Notes under the pieces: generated by a model | Databases searched by the model: none | What the model was told of the DNA's origin: nothing | What the model saw: only the letters and a program-made list of their open reading frames with translations | Source: Massilia sp. 9I | Lineage (GTDB): Bacteria; Pseudomonadota; Gammaproteobacteria; Burkholderiales; Burkholderiaceae_D | NCBI RefSeq assembly: GCF_902506415.1 | Contig: NZ_LR733275.1 | Span: forward strand, 3,501,617 to 3,565,616 | Direction of reading: 5' to 3' | DNA: 64,000 nucleotides | Part shown: positions 26,601 to 36,146 of the stretch, in pieces | Position numbering within the stretch: the first letter of the stretch is position 1 | Layout: the number at the start of each line of letters is the position of its first letter | Made by a program: the position numbers and the translations under genes

Positions 26601-27194
26601 TCAAGCGTCCGGCGTGCTCTTCATGCCGCCCCACCTGGGGGCAAGGGCATTGTCGAGCCCGAGCAGGTCGACCGCCCGGTCGACCGTGTGCTCGACCATC
26701 TCGTCGATGCTGGCCGGGCGGTGGTAGAAGCTCGGCAGGGGCGGGAACACGATGCCGCCCATTTCCGTCACGGCCGTCATATTGCGCAGGTGCGCCAGGT
26801 TGAACGGCGTCTCCCGCACCATCAGCACCAGCCTGCGTCTTTCCTTCAGCATCACATCCGCCGCGCGCGTGACGAGGTTGTCCGACAGCCCGTGGGCCAC
26901 GGCCGCCAGCGTCTTCATCGAACAGGGAGCGATCACCATGCCGTCGGTCTGGAACGAACCGCTGGCGATCGAGGCGCCGATGTCGCGGTTGCGGTGGACG
27001 ACGTGGGCCAGCGCCTCGGCGTCGCGCCGCTGCAGGCCGAGTTCCTGGTGCAGGGTGAGGGAGGCGGCGTCGGAAATGACCAGGTGGGTCTCGACGCCGG
27101 GAGCCGCATGCAGCCGCCGCAGCAGCTGCACGCCATAGACCGCGCCGGTCGCGCCGGTGATGGCGACGACGATACGACGTGGCCGGCTGCTCAT
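26601..27194 (-). CDS. ubiX: Flavin prenyltransferase UbiX
   Basis: 197-residue UbiX/Pad1 flavoprotein, which attaches a dimethylallyl group to FMN to make the prenyl-FMN cofactor of UbiD decarboxylases (ubiquinone pathway). The N-terminal FMN site ITGATGAVYGVQLL and the hallmark IAPCSMKTLAAVAHGLSDNL plus ERRRLVLMVRETPFN are visible. Length is typical (~190-200). Only 4 nt separate it from grxD upstream on the same strand, so the two probably form an operon. A ubiD partner is not in the window. Confidence 0.95.
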   Translation of the reverse strand: MSSRPRRIVVAITGATGAVYGVQLLRRLHAAPGVETHLVISDAASLTLHQELGLQRRDAEALAHVVHRNRDIGASIASGSFQTDGMVIAPCSMKTLAAVAHGLSDNLVTRAADVMLKERRRLVLMVRETPFNLAHLRNMTAVTEMGGIVFPPLPSFYHRPASIDEMVEHTVDRAVDLLGLDNALAPRWGGMKSTPDA

Positions 27195-27198
27195 GCGA

Positions 27199-27513
27199 TC
27201 AGCCGTTCTTCAGCAGGGTCTGCAGTTCGCCCGATTCGTACATCTCGTTCATGATGTCGGAGCCGCCGACGAATTCACCGCGCACGTAGAGCTGCGGGAT
27301 GGTCGGCCAGTTCGAGTAATCCTTGATGCCCTGGCGGACTTCGGCGTCTTCCAGGACGTTGACGGTGGCGATGTTGTCGACGCCGCAGGCTTTCAGGATC
27401 TGGATGGCGCGGCCCGAGAAACCGCATTGCGGGAACTGCGCGGTGCCCTTCATGAACAGCACGACCGGGGTATTGGTCACGGTGTCTTTGATCCAGGTTT
27501 GAACGTCGCTCAT
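27199..27513 (-). CDS. grxD: Monothiol glutaredoxin, Grx4 family
   Basis: 104-residue CGFS-type glutaredoxin. The active motif CGFS has Cys30, exactly as in E. coli Grx4. The conserved [19 protein letters not shown] glutathione-binding region follows. These proteins carry and deliver [2Fe-2S] clusters, often with BolA-family partners; a BolA/IbaG gene lies in this window at 50730. First gene of the grxD-ubiX unit, divergent from a small membrane-protein gene. Confidence 0.95.
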   Translation of the reverse strand: MSDVQTWIKDTVTNTPVVLFMKGTAQFPQCGFSGRAIQILKACGVDNIATVNVLEDAEVRQGIKDYSNWPTIPQLYVRGEFVGGSDIMNEMYESGELQTLLKNG

Positions 27514-27666
27514 GTGTATGCCTTCAGTGAGAATGGATAAGATGCCGACATTTTATAAGAATTCGGCAGGGCGGGCATGGGCGAGCCCCCGGCTGTGACA
27601 ATCGACGCATTTTTTCCCGAAAATCCCCGTTATGATGGTTCGCATGCCACTCGAACGGGAGTCATC

Positions 27667-27978
27667 ATGACCGCTTACCGAGGCTTCGCCTCCATGCCAT
27701 CGCCCCTGCTGTGGATCATGGCCGCGTTTTTCGTCATTCCCGGCCTGTACGATGTCATGACAGGGATGTTGGAGGACGCCATGGAAGACGTCCTGCTGAA
27801 CCTCACCCAGCTGCTGGCGGGCGCCTTCCTGCTGTACTGCGCCGTGCAGGCCTACCGCGACCGGCGCAGCGAGCTGGCCTCGGACCGCACGACCATGGTC
27901 GGCTACGCCTGCTTCGGCCTGTTCTGCCTGTGTTTCATGGTCAAGGTCGGGGCCACGGCGGTACGCACCTTCGCCTGA
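27667..27978 (+). CDS. Small predicted membrane protein (103 aa)
   Basis: 103-residue protein with about three hydrophobic segments (LLWIMAAFFVIPGLY; LLNLTQLLAGAFLLYC; MVGYACFGLFCLCFMVKVGA). The start was chosen at MTAYRGF with GGGAG 5-9 nt upstream; the frame stays open upstream without a good RBS. It is followed 40 nt later by a second small membrane protein of similar plan. No domain recognised; probably an inner-membrane protein of unknown role. Confidence 0.7.
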   Translation: MTAYRGFASMPSPLLWIMAAFFVIPGLYDVMTGMLEDAMEDVLLNLTQLLAGAFLLYCAVQAYRDRRSELASDRTTMVGYACFGLFCLCFMVKVGATAVRTFA

Positions 27979-28018
27979 CTGGTATGATCGCGCGGATTCC
28001 CACCATCCACGCATATTC

Positions 28019-28309
28019 ATGGAACAAAAACCAACTGGCCGCACGCCTTCGGCCAATGCCAACTTCGTCATCGCCGCCCTGCTGGCGGTGCCCGGCCTGA
28101 TCAACCTGGTCCAGGGCCTGAGCGGCAACGGCAGCGGCCGCCTGATCTGCGGCATCGCCGCCCTGGCCTACGGACTGTTGCTGGCGCGCGACGGCATCCA
28201 CATCAAGAAGACCGGCAGACCAGCCATGCCGCAGTCGCGCATGCTGGTGCTCGGCTTCGTCTTCCTGAGTATCTATATGGTGGGGCTCTACCTCAAGCAC
28301 GCGGGCTGA
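28019..28309 (+). CDS. Small predicted membrane protein (96 aa)
   Basis: 96-residue protein with three hydrophobic helices ([52 protein letters not shown]). It lies just after the 103-aa membrane protein in the same direction. The similar size and helix layout suggest a paired or paralogous unit. Its last 17 nt overlap the end of the convergent GNAT gene. No function recognised. Confidence 0.7.
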   Translation: MEQKPTGRTPSANANFVIAALLAVPGLINLVQGLSGNGSGRLICGIAALAYGLLLARDGIHIKKTGRPAMPQSRMLVLGFVFLSIYMVGLYLKHAG

Positions 28310-28751
28310 GGAGGACGCGGCCGAGGCAGACGGAGACTTCGCTGCCCACGTATTTTCCCCAGGCGGGCGCATCAAGATAGCCATGCCGGCGATAGAAGTC
28401 CACGGCGCGGGCGTTGACGCGGCGCGTGGACAACCGGACTTCCTCGTATCCCATCCGGCGCGCCTCGCGTTCGAGCGCCGCCAGCAGGGGCGCACCGGCG
28501 CCGCTGCCCGGGCGCGCATACATGCGCTTGAGTTCCGCCACGCCCGGCAGCAGCGGGCGCAATGCGCCGCAACCCAGCAGGCCGCCGTCGACCTCACGCG
28601 CGATCATGAACACCGCCCGCGGGCCGCGCACGTCCTCCGGATCGAAGGACGAGGCGCCGCTGTCCCCGGTGATGGCCTGCAGCGCGCCGTCCAGTTCCGC
28701 GATGAGCGCCAGCGCATCCGAGCTGGCCGGATCGGCGGCTGCGACGTTCAC
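28293..28751 (-). CDS. GNAT-family N-acetyltransferase
   Basis: 152-residue GNAT protein. Motif A is [37 protein letters not shown] split over two strands, and the C-terminal signature [14 protein letters not shown] is clear. It uses a GTG start that overlaps the tex stop (GTGA), so translation is probably coupled to tex. The acceptor is unknown. The 3' end overlaps the convergent small membrane-protein gene by 17 nt. Confidence 0.85.
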   Translation of the reverse strand: MNVAAADPASSDALALIAELDGALQAITGDSGASSFDPEDVRGPRAVFMIAREVDGGLLGCGALRPLLPGVAELKRMYARPGSGAGAPLLAALEREARRMGYEEVRLSTRRVNARAVDFYRRHGYLDAPAWGKYVGSEVSVCLGRVLLSPRA

Positions 28752-31099
28752 CTCTTCAGCTTGGCGAAGGCCGCGGCCATCGCGCCGCCGGCGGCAGGGG
28801 CAGGCTTTTCCTGGCGCTGGTGCTGCGCCAGGCGCTTGCTGTCGTTGCGGTCGCCGCGCTGTTCCGGACGCGTGCCCGGCTGCGGTGCGCTGTCCGACAG
28901 GCGCATGGTGAGCGCGATGCGCTTGCGCTTGGGGTCCACTTCCAGCACCTTCACCTTCACCACCTGGCCGGCCTTGACCACGGTGTGCGGGTCCTTCACG
29001 AAGGTGTTCGATAGCGCCGAGATGTGCACCAGTCCATCCTGGTGCACGCCGATGTCGACAAAGGCGCCGAAGGCCGCGACGTTGGTCACCACGCCTTCCA
29101 GGATCATGTCGGGGCGCAGGTCCGAGATCTCTTCCACGCCTTCTTTAAACGTCGCGGTGGTGAATTCCGGACGCGGGTCGCGGCCCGGCTTTTCCAGTTC
29201 CTTCAGGATGTCGGTCACGGTCGGCACGCCGAACTTCTCGTCCGCGTACTTGGCCGGATTGAGCGACTTGATCAGCGCGCTGTCGCCGATCACGGCCTTC
29301 ATGTCGCGCTTGATGTCGCCGAGGATGCGTTCGACCACCGGATAGGATTCCGGGTGCACCGCCGAGGCGTCGAGCGGGTTCTCGCCGTTCATCACGCGGA
29401 GAAAACCCGCTGCCTGCTCGAAGGTCTTGTCGCCCAGTCGCGGCACGCCTTTCAACGCGGCGCGCGAGGCAAAGGCGCCCTTCATGTCGCGGTAGGACAC
29501 GATGCTCTGCGCCACGCTGTTTGACAGGCCCGAGACGCGCGCCAGCAGCGCGCTTGATGCGGTGTTCACATCCACGCCCACCGCGTTCACGCAGTCCTCG
29601 ACCACGGCGTCGAGCGAGCGCGCGAGCTGGGTCTGCGACACGTCGTGCTGGTACTGGCCGACGCCGATCGATTTCGGATCGATCTTGACCAGTTCCGCCA
29701 GCGGGTCCTGCAGGCGGCGCGCGATCGACACCGCGCCGCGCAGCGACACGTCGAGTTCCGGCAGTTCGCGCGAGGCGAATTCCGAGGCCGAGTACACCGA
29801 GGCGCCGGCTTCCGAGACGACGATCTTGGTCAGCTTGAGTTCCGGGCGCTGCTTGATCAGGTCCGCGGCCAGCTTGTCGGTCTCGCGCGACGCGGTGCCG
29901 TTGCCGATCGAGATCAGGGAGACGTTGTGCTTCGCGGCCAGCTGGCCAAGCGTGTGCAGGGCGCCGTCCCAGTCGTTGCGCGGCTGGTGCGGATACACGG
30001 TGGCGGTATCGACCACCTTGCCGGTCGGGTCGACCACTGCCACCTTGACGCCGGTGCGCAGGCCCGGGTCCAGGCCCATGGTGGCGCGCGGGCCGGCCGG
30101 CGCCGCCAGCAGCAGCGCCTTGAGGTTGCGGGCGAAGACTTGAATCGCATCGAGTTCGGCCTTCTCGCGCAGCAGTCCCATCAGCTCGGTCTCGATGTAC
30201 ATGAAGCTTTTCACGCGCCAGGTCCAGCGCGCGGTATCGAGCAGCCACTTGTCGGCCGCGCGGCCTGCGGACTTGATGCCGAAGGCGGCGCAGATGCGGC
30301 TCTCGCACGGGTTGTGCGGCGCGTCCCACTTCGGTTTTTCCGGTTCCGAATCGAGGCGCAGGCTCACGTCCAGCACGCCCTCGCGGCGGCCGCGCATCAA
30401 GGCCAGCGCGCGGTGCGAGGGGATGGTGGACAGGGTTTCGGAATAGTCGAAGTAGTCGGCGAACTTCTCGCCTTCGTCCTCTTTTCCGGCCACGACTTTT
30501 GATTCGACCACGCCGTGCTCCTGCACGTATTCGCGCAGCGACTGCAGCAGCGCGGCGTCTTCGGCGAAGCGCTCCATCAGGATCTGGCGCGCGCCGTCGA
30601 GCGCCGCCTTCGCATCCGCTACGCCCGGGTTGGCGCCGCCGTCCGCATTGGTAAAGGCTTCACGCAGGTAGCCACCCGCTACTTCGTCCGGGTTCAGCGT
30701 GGGGTCGGCGAGCAGCGCATCGGCCAGCGGCGCCAGGCCCGCTTCGATCGCGATCTGCGCCTTCGTGCGGCGCTTCTGCTTGTAGGGCAGGTAAAGGTCT
30801 TCCAGGCGGGTCTTGTCCTCGGCGTGCACGATCGCCTCGAGCAGCTCCGGCGTCATCTTGTTCTGTTCCGTGATCGACGCGATGATCGAGGTGCGCCGGT
30901 CTTCTAGCTCGCGCAGATAGCGCAGGCGTTCTTCCAGCAGGCGCAGTTGGATGTCGTCCAGGCCTCCGGTGGCTTCCTTGCGGTAGCGTGCGATGAAGGG
31001 GACGGTCGCGCCTTCGTCGAGCAGGGCGACGGCGGCGGCCACCTGGGCCGGTTTGGCGGACAGTTCGAGGGCGAGGCGTTGTTCGATGGATGGCAGCAT
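28748..31099 (-). CDS. tex: RNA-binding transcription accessory protein Tex
   Basis: 783-residue Tex. The N-terminal helical domain has [16 protein letters not shown] and [16 protein letters not shown]. The YqgF/RuvC-like domain has [17 protein letters not shown], and [14 protein letters not shown] follows. The helix-hairpin-helix region has [16 protein letters not shown], and the C-terminal S1 RNA-binding domain has [19 protein letters not shown] and QDGLVHIS. Tex binds RNA/DNA and RNA polymerase and affects transcription elongation. The start was set at [13 protein letters not shown]. The final ~45 residues ([16 protein letters not shown]...) are a charged, disordered tail. Coupled to the downstream GNAT gene by a GTGA overlap. 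Confidence 0.95.
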   Translation of the reverse strand: MLPSIEQRLALELSAKPAQVAAAVALLDEGATVPFIARYRKEATGGLDDIQLRLLEERLRYLRELEDRRTSIIASITEQNKMTPELLEAIVHAEDKTRLEDLYLPYKQKRRTKAQIAIEAGLAPLADALLADPTLNPDEVAGGYLREAFTNADGGANPGVADAKAALDGARQILMERFAEDAALLQSLREYVQEHGVVESKVVAGKEDEGEKFADYFDYSETLSTIPSHRALALMRGRREGVLDVSLRLDSEPEKPKWDAPHNPCESRICAAFGIKSAGRAADKWLLDTARWTWRVKSFMYIETELMGLLREKAELDAIQVFARNLKALLLAAPAGPRATMGLDPGLRTGVKVAVVDPTGKVVDTATVYPHQPRNDWDGALHTLGQLAAKHNVSLISIGNGTASRETDKLAADLIKQRPELKLTKIVVSEAGASVYSASEFASRELPELDVSLRGAVSIARRLQDPLAELVKIDPKSIGVGQYQHDVSQTQLARSLDAVVEDCVNAVGVDVNTASSALLARVSGLSNSVAQSIVSYRDMKGAFASRAALKGVPRLGDKTFEQAAGFLRVMNGENPLDASAVHPESYPVVERILGDIKRDMKAVIGDSALIKSLNPAKYADEKFGVPTVTDILKELEKPGRDPRPEFTTATFKEGVEEISDLRPDMILEGVVTNVAAFGAFVDIGVHQDGLVHISALSNTFVKDPHTVVKAGQVVKVKVLEVDPKRKRIALTMRLSDSAPQPGTRPEQRGDRNDSKRLAQHQRQEKPAPAAGGAMAAAFAKLKR

Positions 31100-31249
31100 G
31101 TTGCGTGAACCTGGCGATTCAAAAAAGGTCAAGCGAACAATGATACGCAAACGCGGTGGATACACCAGTCTTGACAGCTACGCTCGAACATGCGAGAACA
31201 GTCGGCTGCATGCACTAACTGCAGTGAAGGACGCGTGCACGCAGATGGT

Positions 31250-31268
31250 GCGGACAAGTTTTGTCCGC
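31250..31268. promoter_or_regulatory. Perfect inverted repeat upstream of the SNF2 helicase
   Basis: GCGGACAA-GTT-TTGTCCGC is a perfect 8+8 bp dyad in the 254-bp divergent tex/helicase intergenic region, ~86 nt before the helicase start. It could be an operator or the stem of a small hairpin. No matching site was noticed elsewhere in the window. Confidence 0.4.
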
Positions 31269-31353
31269 TACGTGCGATTCCGAACAAAACGGAAGCGTTC
31301 GTATGAAGGATAATGTTCGTTATTGTCGTTTTTAATACTGACACTCGAGGCCC

Positions 31354-34300
31354 ATGCACACAGTCGATGATCATCGCGAGAACGCCAGCGACGCACCCGC
31401 AGCAGCACCCGCCGTCGCCCGCGCTCCCGCACGCGCTCCCGCCCTGCCCGCGCCGGTGGTGAGCTGGCTGCAAAGGGTCGAGGCGGCTGCGCATCCGCAG
31501 CCCAAGCTGACCGACGAGGTCGCCGATCCGAAGGCCGTGCAGTACAAGTTTGTCTACGTGATGGCCCCCACCAGCGGCGGACGCCATGTCGCCATCTGCC
31601 TGTGCAAGGCGCGCCTGCGCCCCAACGGCGACGTCGCCGCCGCCAGCCCGGTGAGCGAAGTGTTCTCGCTGCTGTCGGCGCCCCCCAGCTACCTCGAAGG
31701 CGACGACGTCGACCTGGTGCGCTTCTTCATCGCCATGCGCAGCGGCTCGGCCCAGGGCACCAGCGCCACCGAACCGAAAGGCAAAGTGGGCGCCATCCTG
31801 CTGCAGATGCTTCTTGAACAAGGCAAGCTGCTGTGGGCGAACTCGTGGTCCGACATGGCCGGTGGCCTGGTCTATCCGCTGCAGGCAGGCCCCACCCGCC
31901 TGGCCAGCCTGGCCTGGCGCGACGAAGGCCGCGTCGCCAAGCTCGGATGGTCGGTGGAACCGGCCAAGGGCGCGACCCACAGCGGCGCCGACCTGATCGA
32001 CTACATGCTGCCGACCGATCCGCCTTGGTACATCGACAACCTGTCGATCGGTCCGCTCGAACTGAATCGCGGCGGCATCGACATCTCGCTGGCCGAACTG
32101 CAGGCCCTGGTGGCCCAGGCCCCGACCCTCACCGGCACCGACAAGAAGCGCGTCTCGCAGCTGCTGCTGGCGCACGGCCTGCAGCAGCTGATGCCGTTGC
32201 CGCAGCCGCTGACCCAGCGCCTGCGCAACGATGTAAAACCGATACCGCACCTGCTGCTCGATTCGGTGCAGCTGGCCGACGGCGGCAGCCCGCGCTGGCA
32301 CGACTTCGCCGTGCTGGCCTACGACTACGACGGCCAGCGCGTCTCCTTCGATCCGGCCCAGCGCGTGGTGCGCCAGATCGGCGACGTCACCGAAGTCATC
32401 GAACGCGACCCGAAAGCGGAAGCGTCGGCGCTCAACCAACTCAATGAGATGGGCTTCCGCAAGCCCGTCACCGCACCCTTCAATGCAATGGCCGGCGCCC
32501 TAGTGCTGGACAGCCAGGCGCATTGGCTGCGCTTTGCCGAAGCCGACCTGGACGCATTGTCCGACGCCGGCTGGCACGTGCAGAAATCGAACAAGTACCG
32601 CTACGACACCGTCGCGGTCGAAGACTGGTACGCCGACATCGACGAACCGGCCGAAGCGGGCAATGCCTGGTTCGAGCTGGAGCTCGGCATCGTGGTCGCG
32701 CGCAAGCGCGTGCCGCTGCTGCCGGTACTGGTGCAGCTGATCCGCAGCGCACCCGCCGACTTTGACCCGGCCGTGCTGGCCGCCCACGATGAAGCCGACC
32801 AGATGCTGGCCACCCTGCCCGATGGCCTGCGCGTGGCGCTGCCCTGGGGCCGCCTGAAGCCCATCCTCGCCACCCTGGGCGAGCTGTACTTCAATGACAA
32901 GATCAAGGCCCGCATGCGCCTGTCGACGCTGGACGCGGCGCGCCTGGAAGAACTGGCGCGCGGCCTCGAGCTGCGCTGGACCGGCGGCGAACGCCTGCGC
33001 GAGACCGGCCGCAAGCTGAGCCAGTTCGGCTCGGTCAAGAAGGTCGAGGCGCCGAAAGGCCTGCAGGCCACCTTGCGCGACTACCAGCTCGACGGCCTGT
33101 CGTGGATGCAGTTCCTGCGCGAGTATGACCTCGGCGGCATCCTGGCCGACGACATGGGCCTCGGTAAAACCGTGCAGACCCTGGCCCACATCCTCACCGA
33201 AAAGGAAGCCGGCCGCCTCACGAGTCCGGCCCTGGTGATCGCGCCGACCAGCCTGATGGCCAACTGGCAGGACGAGGCCGCGCGCTTCGCGCCGAGCCTG
33301 AAAGTGCTGCTCCTGCAGGGCAAAGAGCGCATGGACCTGTTCGACCAGATCAAGGACGCCGATATCGTCCTGACCACGTATGCGCTGCTGCCGCGCGACG
33401 AAGAGAAGCTGCGTGAGCACCACTATCACCTGGTGATCCTGGACGAATCGCACTACATCAAGAACACCCGCTCCAAGGCGGCGCAGACGGCCGGCTCGCT
33501 CAACGCCAACCATCGCCTGTGCCTGTCGGGCACTCCGCTGGAGAACCACCTGGGCGAGCTGTGGTCGCAGTTTCACTTCCTGCTGCCTGGCCTGCTGGGC
33601 GACGAGAAGACCTTCAACAACCAGTTCCGCCATCCGATCGAACGCCAGGACGACACGGTGCGCCGCTCCCTGCTGAGCCGCCGTATCAAGCCTTTCCTGC
33701 TGCGCCGTACCAAGGACCACGTGGCCAAGGAACTGCCGGAGAAGACCGAGATGGTGCGCCGGATCGAACTGTCCGGTCCGCAGCGCGACCTGTACGAGAC
33801 CGTGCGCCTGGCGATGGACAAGAAGGTGCGCGACGAGATCGACCGCAAGGGCGTGGCGCGCAGCCAGATCGTCATCCTCGAAGCCCTGCTCAAGCTGCGC
33901 CAGGTCTGCTGCGACCCGCGCCTGGTGAAATCCATGCCGGGCAAGAAGAACACGGCGGCGGTGTCGGCCAAGCTGACCGACCTGATGCAGATGGTCGAAG
34001 ACCTGCTGCAGGAAGGCCGCAAGATCCTCGTGTTCTCGCAGTTCACCAGCATGCTGTTCCTGATCGAAGAAGAACTGGCGGCGCGCGGCATTCACTACGC
34101 GCTCCTGACCGGCGAGACGCGCGACCGCTCGGCCCAGGTGGCCGCCTTCCAGCAGGGCGCGGTGCCGATCTTCCTGATCAGCCTGAAAGCCGGCGGCGTG
34201 GGCCTGAACCTGACCGCGGCCGACACCGTGATCCACTACGACCCGTGGTGGAACCCGGCGGCCGAGAACCAGGCCACCGACCGCGCCTGGCGCATCGGGC

Positions 34301-34479
34301 AGGACAAACCCGTGTTCGTGTACAAGCTGATCGCCAAGGGCACGCTGGAAGAGAAGATCCAGCTGCTGCAGCAGAAGAAGTCGGAGCTGGCGCAGTCGAT
34401 CCTGTCCGAAGGCGAATCGCAGAAGATGGCGCTGACGCAGGAAGACCTGCAGGCGATCTTCGCACCTTTGGAAGATTAA
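31354..34479 (+). CDS. SNF2-family DEAD/DEAH helicase (RapA-like)
   Basis: 1041-residue SWI2/SNF2 ATPase. The motor occupies about residues 565-1035: motif I GGILADDMGLGKT (Lys605), motif II ILDESH (Asp697), motif III LCLSGTPLEN, then the HelC motifs LVFSQFTSML, LISLKAGGVGLNLTAADTVI and ATDRAWRIGQ. The N-terminal ~560 residues are alanine-rich at first and then folded-looking, with no SWIM zinc finger or other recognised domain. Such proteins translocate on dsDNA and remodel protein-DNA complexes (RapA recycles RNA polymerase). Monocistronic, with its own terminator. Confidence 0.9.
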   Translation: MHTVDDHRENASDAPAAAPAVARAPARAPALPAPVVSWLQRVEAAAHPQPKLTDEVADPKAVQYKFVYVMAPTSGGRHVAICLCKARLRPNGDVAAASPVSEVFSLLSAPPSYLEGDDVDLVRFFIAMRSGSAQGTSATEPKGKVGAILLQMLLEQGKLLWANSWSDMAGGLVYPLQAGPTRLASLAWRDEGRVAKLGWSVEPAKGATHSGADLIDYMLPTDPPWYIDNLSIGPLELNRGGIDISLAELQALVAQAPTLTGTDKKRVSQLLLAHGLQQLMPLPQPLTQRLRNDVKPIPHLLLDSVQLADGGSPRWHDFAVLAYDYDGQRVSFDPAQRVVRQIGDVTEVIERDPKAEASALNQLNEMGFRKPVTAPFNAMAGALVLDSQAHWLRFAEADLDALSDAGWHVQKSNKYRYDTVAVEDWYADIDEPAEAGNAWFELELGIVVARKRVPLLPVLVQLIRSAPADFDPAVLAAHDEADQMLATLPDGLRVALPWGRLKPILATLGELYFNDKIKARMRLSTLDAARLEELARGLELRWTGGERLRETGRKLSQFGSVKKVEAPKGLQATLRDYQLDGLSWMQFLREYDLGGILADDMGLGKTVQTLAHILTEKEAGRLTSPALVIAPTSLMANWQDEAARFAPSLKVLLLQGKERMDLFDQIKDADIVLTTYALLPRDEEKLREHHYHLVILDESHYIKNTRSKAAQTAGSLNANHRLCLSGTPLENHLGELWSQFHFLLPGLLGDEKTFNNQFRHPIERQDDTVRRSLLSRRIKPFLLRRTKDHVAKELPEKTEMVRRIELSGPQRDLYETVRLAMDKKVRDEIDRKGVARSQIVILEALLKLRQVCCDPRLVKSMPGKKNTAAVSAKLTDLMQMVEDLLQEGRKILVFSQFTSMLFLIEEELAARGIHYALLTGETRDRSAQVAAFQQGAVPIFLISLKAGGVGLNLTAADTVIHYDPWWNPAAENQATDRAWRIGQDKPVFVYKLIAKGTLEEKIQLLQQKKSELAQSILSEGESQKMALTQEDLQAIFAPLED

Positions 34480-34498
34480 GTCAGGCGGTAAGTAAACG

Positions 34499-34530
34499 AA
34501 AAGGGCGACCGGCATGCCGGTCGCCCTTTT
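34499..34530. terminator. Bidirectional Rho-independent terminator
   Basis: A perfect 32-bp palindrome: AAAAGGGCGACCGGCA paired with its exact complement ending in TTTT. It lies 20 nt after the SNF2 helicase stop and 19 nt before the stop of the convergent DUF3297 gene, giving an A-run before and a T-run after the stem, so it works in both directions. Confidence 0.92.
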
Positions 34531-34549
34531 GTCGTTTGCTAACTCGGGC

Positions 34550-34798
34550 TTATTTGTAGAAGGCCTCGACCTTGCCCTTCAGCTTGATCAGCATGGGCTT
34601 GCCCTTGCGGTCGAGCGTGCGGCCGGCGGCGACCTTGATCCAGCCTTCGCTGATGCAATACTCTTCTACGTCGTGGCGATCCTTGTCGTTGAAGCGGATG
34701 CCGATTTCGCGCTGGAAGACGTCACGGTTATGAAAAGGGCTGCTCGGGTCGATCGAGAGCCGGTCCGGAAGTGGGGGGAGGGTAGCGGTATCGTTCAT
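34550..34798 (-). CDS. DUF3297 family protein
   Basis: 82-residue protein matching the DUF3297 family (PDRLSIDPSSPFHNRDVFQREIGIRFN, VEEYCISEGWIKVAAGRTLDRKGKPM). It has no signal peptide, no membrane segment and no catalytic motif. The family is short, conserved in proteobacteria and of unknown function. Monocistronic between the helicase terminator and the divergent histidine-kinase promoter. Confidence 0.88.
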   Translation of the reverse strand: MNDTATLPPLPDRLSIDPSSPFHNRDVFQREIGIRFNDKDRHDVEEYCISEGWIKVAAGRTLDRKGKPMLIKLKGKVEAFYK

Positions 34799-34949
34799 AG
34801 ACGCGAATTATCCACCAAGTGCGGGCGCCGTGGCGCATTTTTCATTGCCCAGGCGTGAGGCCGCGCCGCGACCTCTTCTATACAAAAAGGCGAAAGCAAG
34901 GCTATACTTCCTGACAACGTTCATTGTCCCATCGATAAGAAAGTGCCTG

Positions 34950-36134
34950 ATGACCCGTAGTACGGCTGCTGACCCACCCGCGCCGGCCGGTCCGGAGCGC
35001 CCCGGCGCCGGCACCACCGGTATCGATGCCCACTTCCGCACCATCGCCGAACTCGCCGGCGACATCGCCTTCAGCATCGCGCTGCCGGCGTGTACGCTGC
35101 GCTACCTGAGTCCGGCATTCACGCAGCTGCTGGGCCACGATGCGGCCGCACTGCAGCAGGCGCTCACTGCCGGAGGCGCCCGTGACGCGCTCGGCGCGCT
35201 CGGCCTGCACCTGAAGCAGTGCGCCGCCGCGGCGGGCAGTAAGGGCCAGCCGGACGAGCGCCGGGTGCAGGAAGTCGAGGTGCACCATGCCGACGGCCAT
35301 CCGATCGGGCTGCAGGCGATCACGACGGTGCTGCGCGACGCGGACGGCGGCAATTCGCTGGTGGGCCTGTTGCGCGACCTGTCGCCGCAGCGCGCCCACC
35401 TGGCCGACCAGCGCCGCTTCGCCAGCATGCTGAACCACGAATTCCGCACGCCGCTGGCGACCATCGACGGCGCCATCCAGCGGCTGGAAGCGACAGCGCA
35501 GGGCGCCGACGATGCGGTGCGCCAGCGCTACCGCAAGATCGCGGTGGCGGTGGACCGCCTGATCGCGATGCTGGACGAATACCTGTCGCCGGATCGCATG
35601 GCCGCGATCGGCAAGGTGCGCCAGCCGAACACGATCGCCGCCCGCGAACTGCTGGATGCAGGCGTGCAGCAGGTGCGCACGGCCGGACGCGAAGCGCAGG
35701 TCGAGGCGGACGAGATGACGCTGGGACTGCGCGGCGAGCCCGAGGGGCTGCGCCTGGCGCTGAAGGTCCTGGTCGACAACGCGCTGCAGTTTTCGCCCGC
35801 CGGCAGCAAGGTTGCGCTGGGTGCGCGCCGCAGCGGCAGCGGGGTCGAGTTCACGGTGCGCGACGAAGGCGGCGGCGTACCGCCGCAAGATGCCGCGCAT
35901 ATCTTCGACAAGGGCTACCGCGGCAGCAATGCCGCCGGCCTGCCGGGCAGCGGTCTCGGCCTGTACATGGCGCGTTCGATCGTCGACGTCCACGGCGGCA
36001 TGCTACGCCTCGTAAACCCGGAAGGCGGGAAGGGCGGCGCAAGCTTCGTACTGTGGCTACCCAGCTCGCATATAAGCGGACAACAACAACTTGCCTCATC
36101 CAGTCCCAGCAGTGATAATCGGTCGGATCATTAA
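34950..36134 (+). CDS. Soluble PAS-type sensor histidine kinase
   Basis: 394-residue histidine kinase without transmembrane helices. Residues ~25-140 look like a PAS sensor (IAFSIALPACTLRYLSPAFTQLLGHD, HADGHPIGLQAITTVLRD). HisKA has MLNHEFRTPLATIDGA with phospho-acceptor His163. The ATPase domain shows the N box LKVLVDNALQF, G1 FTVRDEGGGVP and G2 GSGLGLYMARSIVDVHGG. It is cytosolic, so it presumably senses an internal or redox signal. The start at 34950 was chosen; an upstream in-frame GTG (34830) would add a basic segment. 12 nt precede the response-regulator gene, so the pair forms a two-component system. Confidence 0.9.
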   Translation: MTRSTAADPPAPAGPERPGAGTTGIDAHFRTIAELAGDIAFSIALPACTLRYLSPAFTQLLGHDAAALQQALTAGGARDALGALGLHLKQCAAAAGSKGQPDERRVQEVEVHHADGHPIGLQAITTVLRDADGGNSLVGLLRDLSPQRAHLADQRRFASMLNHEFRTPLATIDGAIQRLEATAQGADDAVRQRYRKIAVAVDRLIAMLDEYLSPDRMAAIGKVRQPNTIAARELLDAGVQQVRTAGREAQVEADEMTLGLRGEPEGLRLALKVLVDNALQFSPAGSKVALGARRSGSGVEFTVRDEGGGVPPQDAAHIFDKGYRGSNAAGLPGSGLGLYMARSIVDVHGGMLRLVNPEGGKGGASFVLWLPSSHISGQQQLASSSPSSDNRSDH

Positions 36135-36146
36135 TAGTGACAATAC

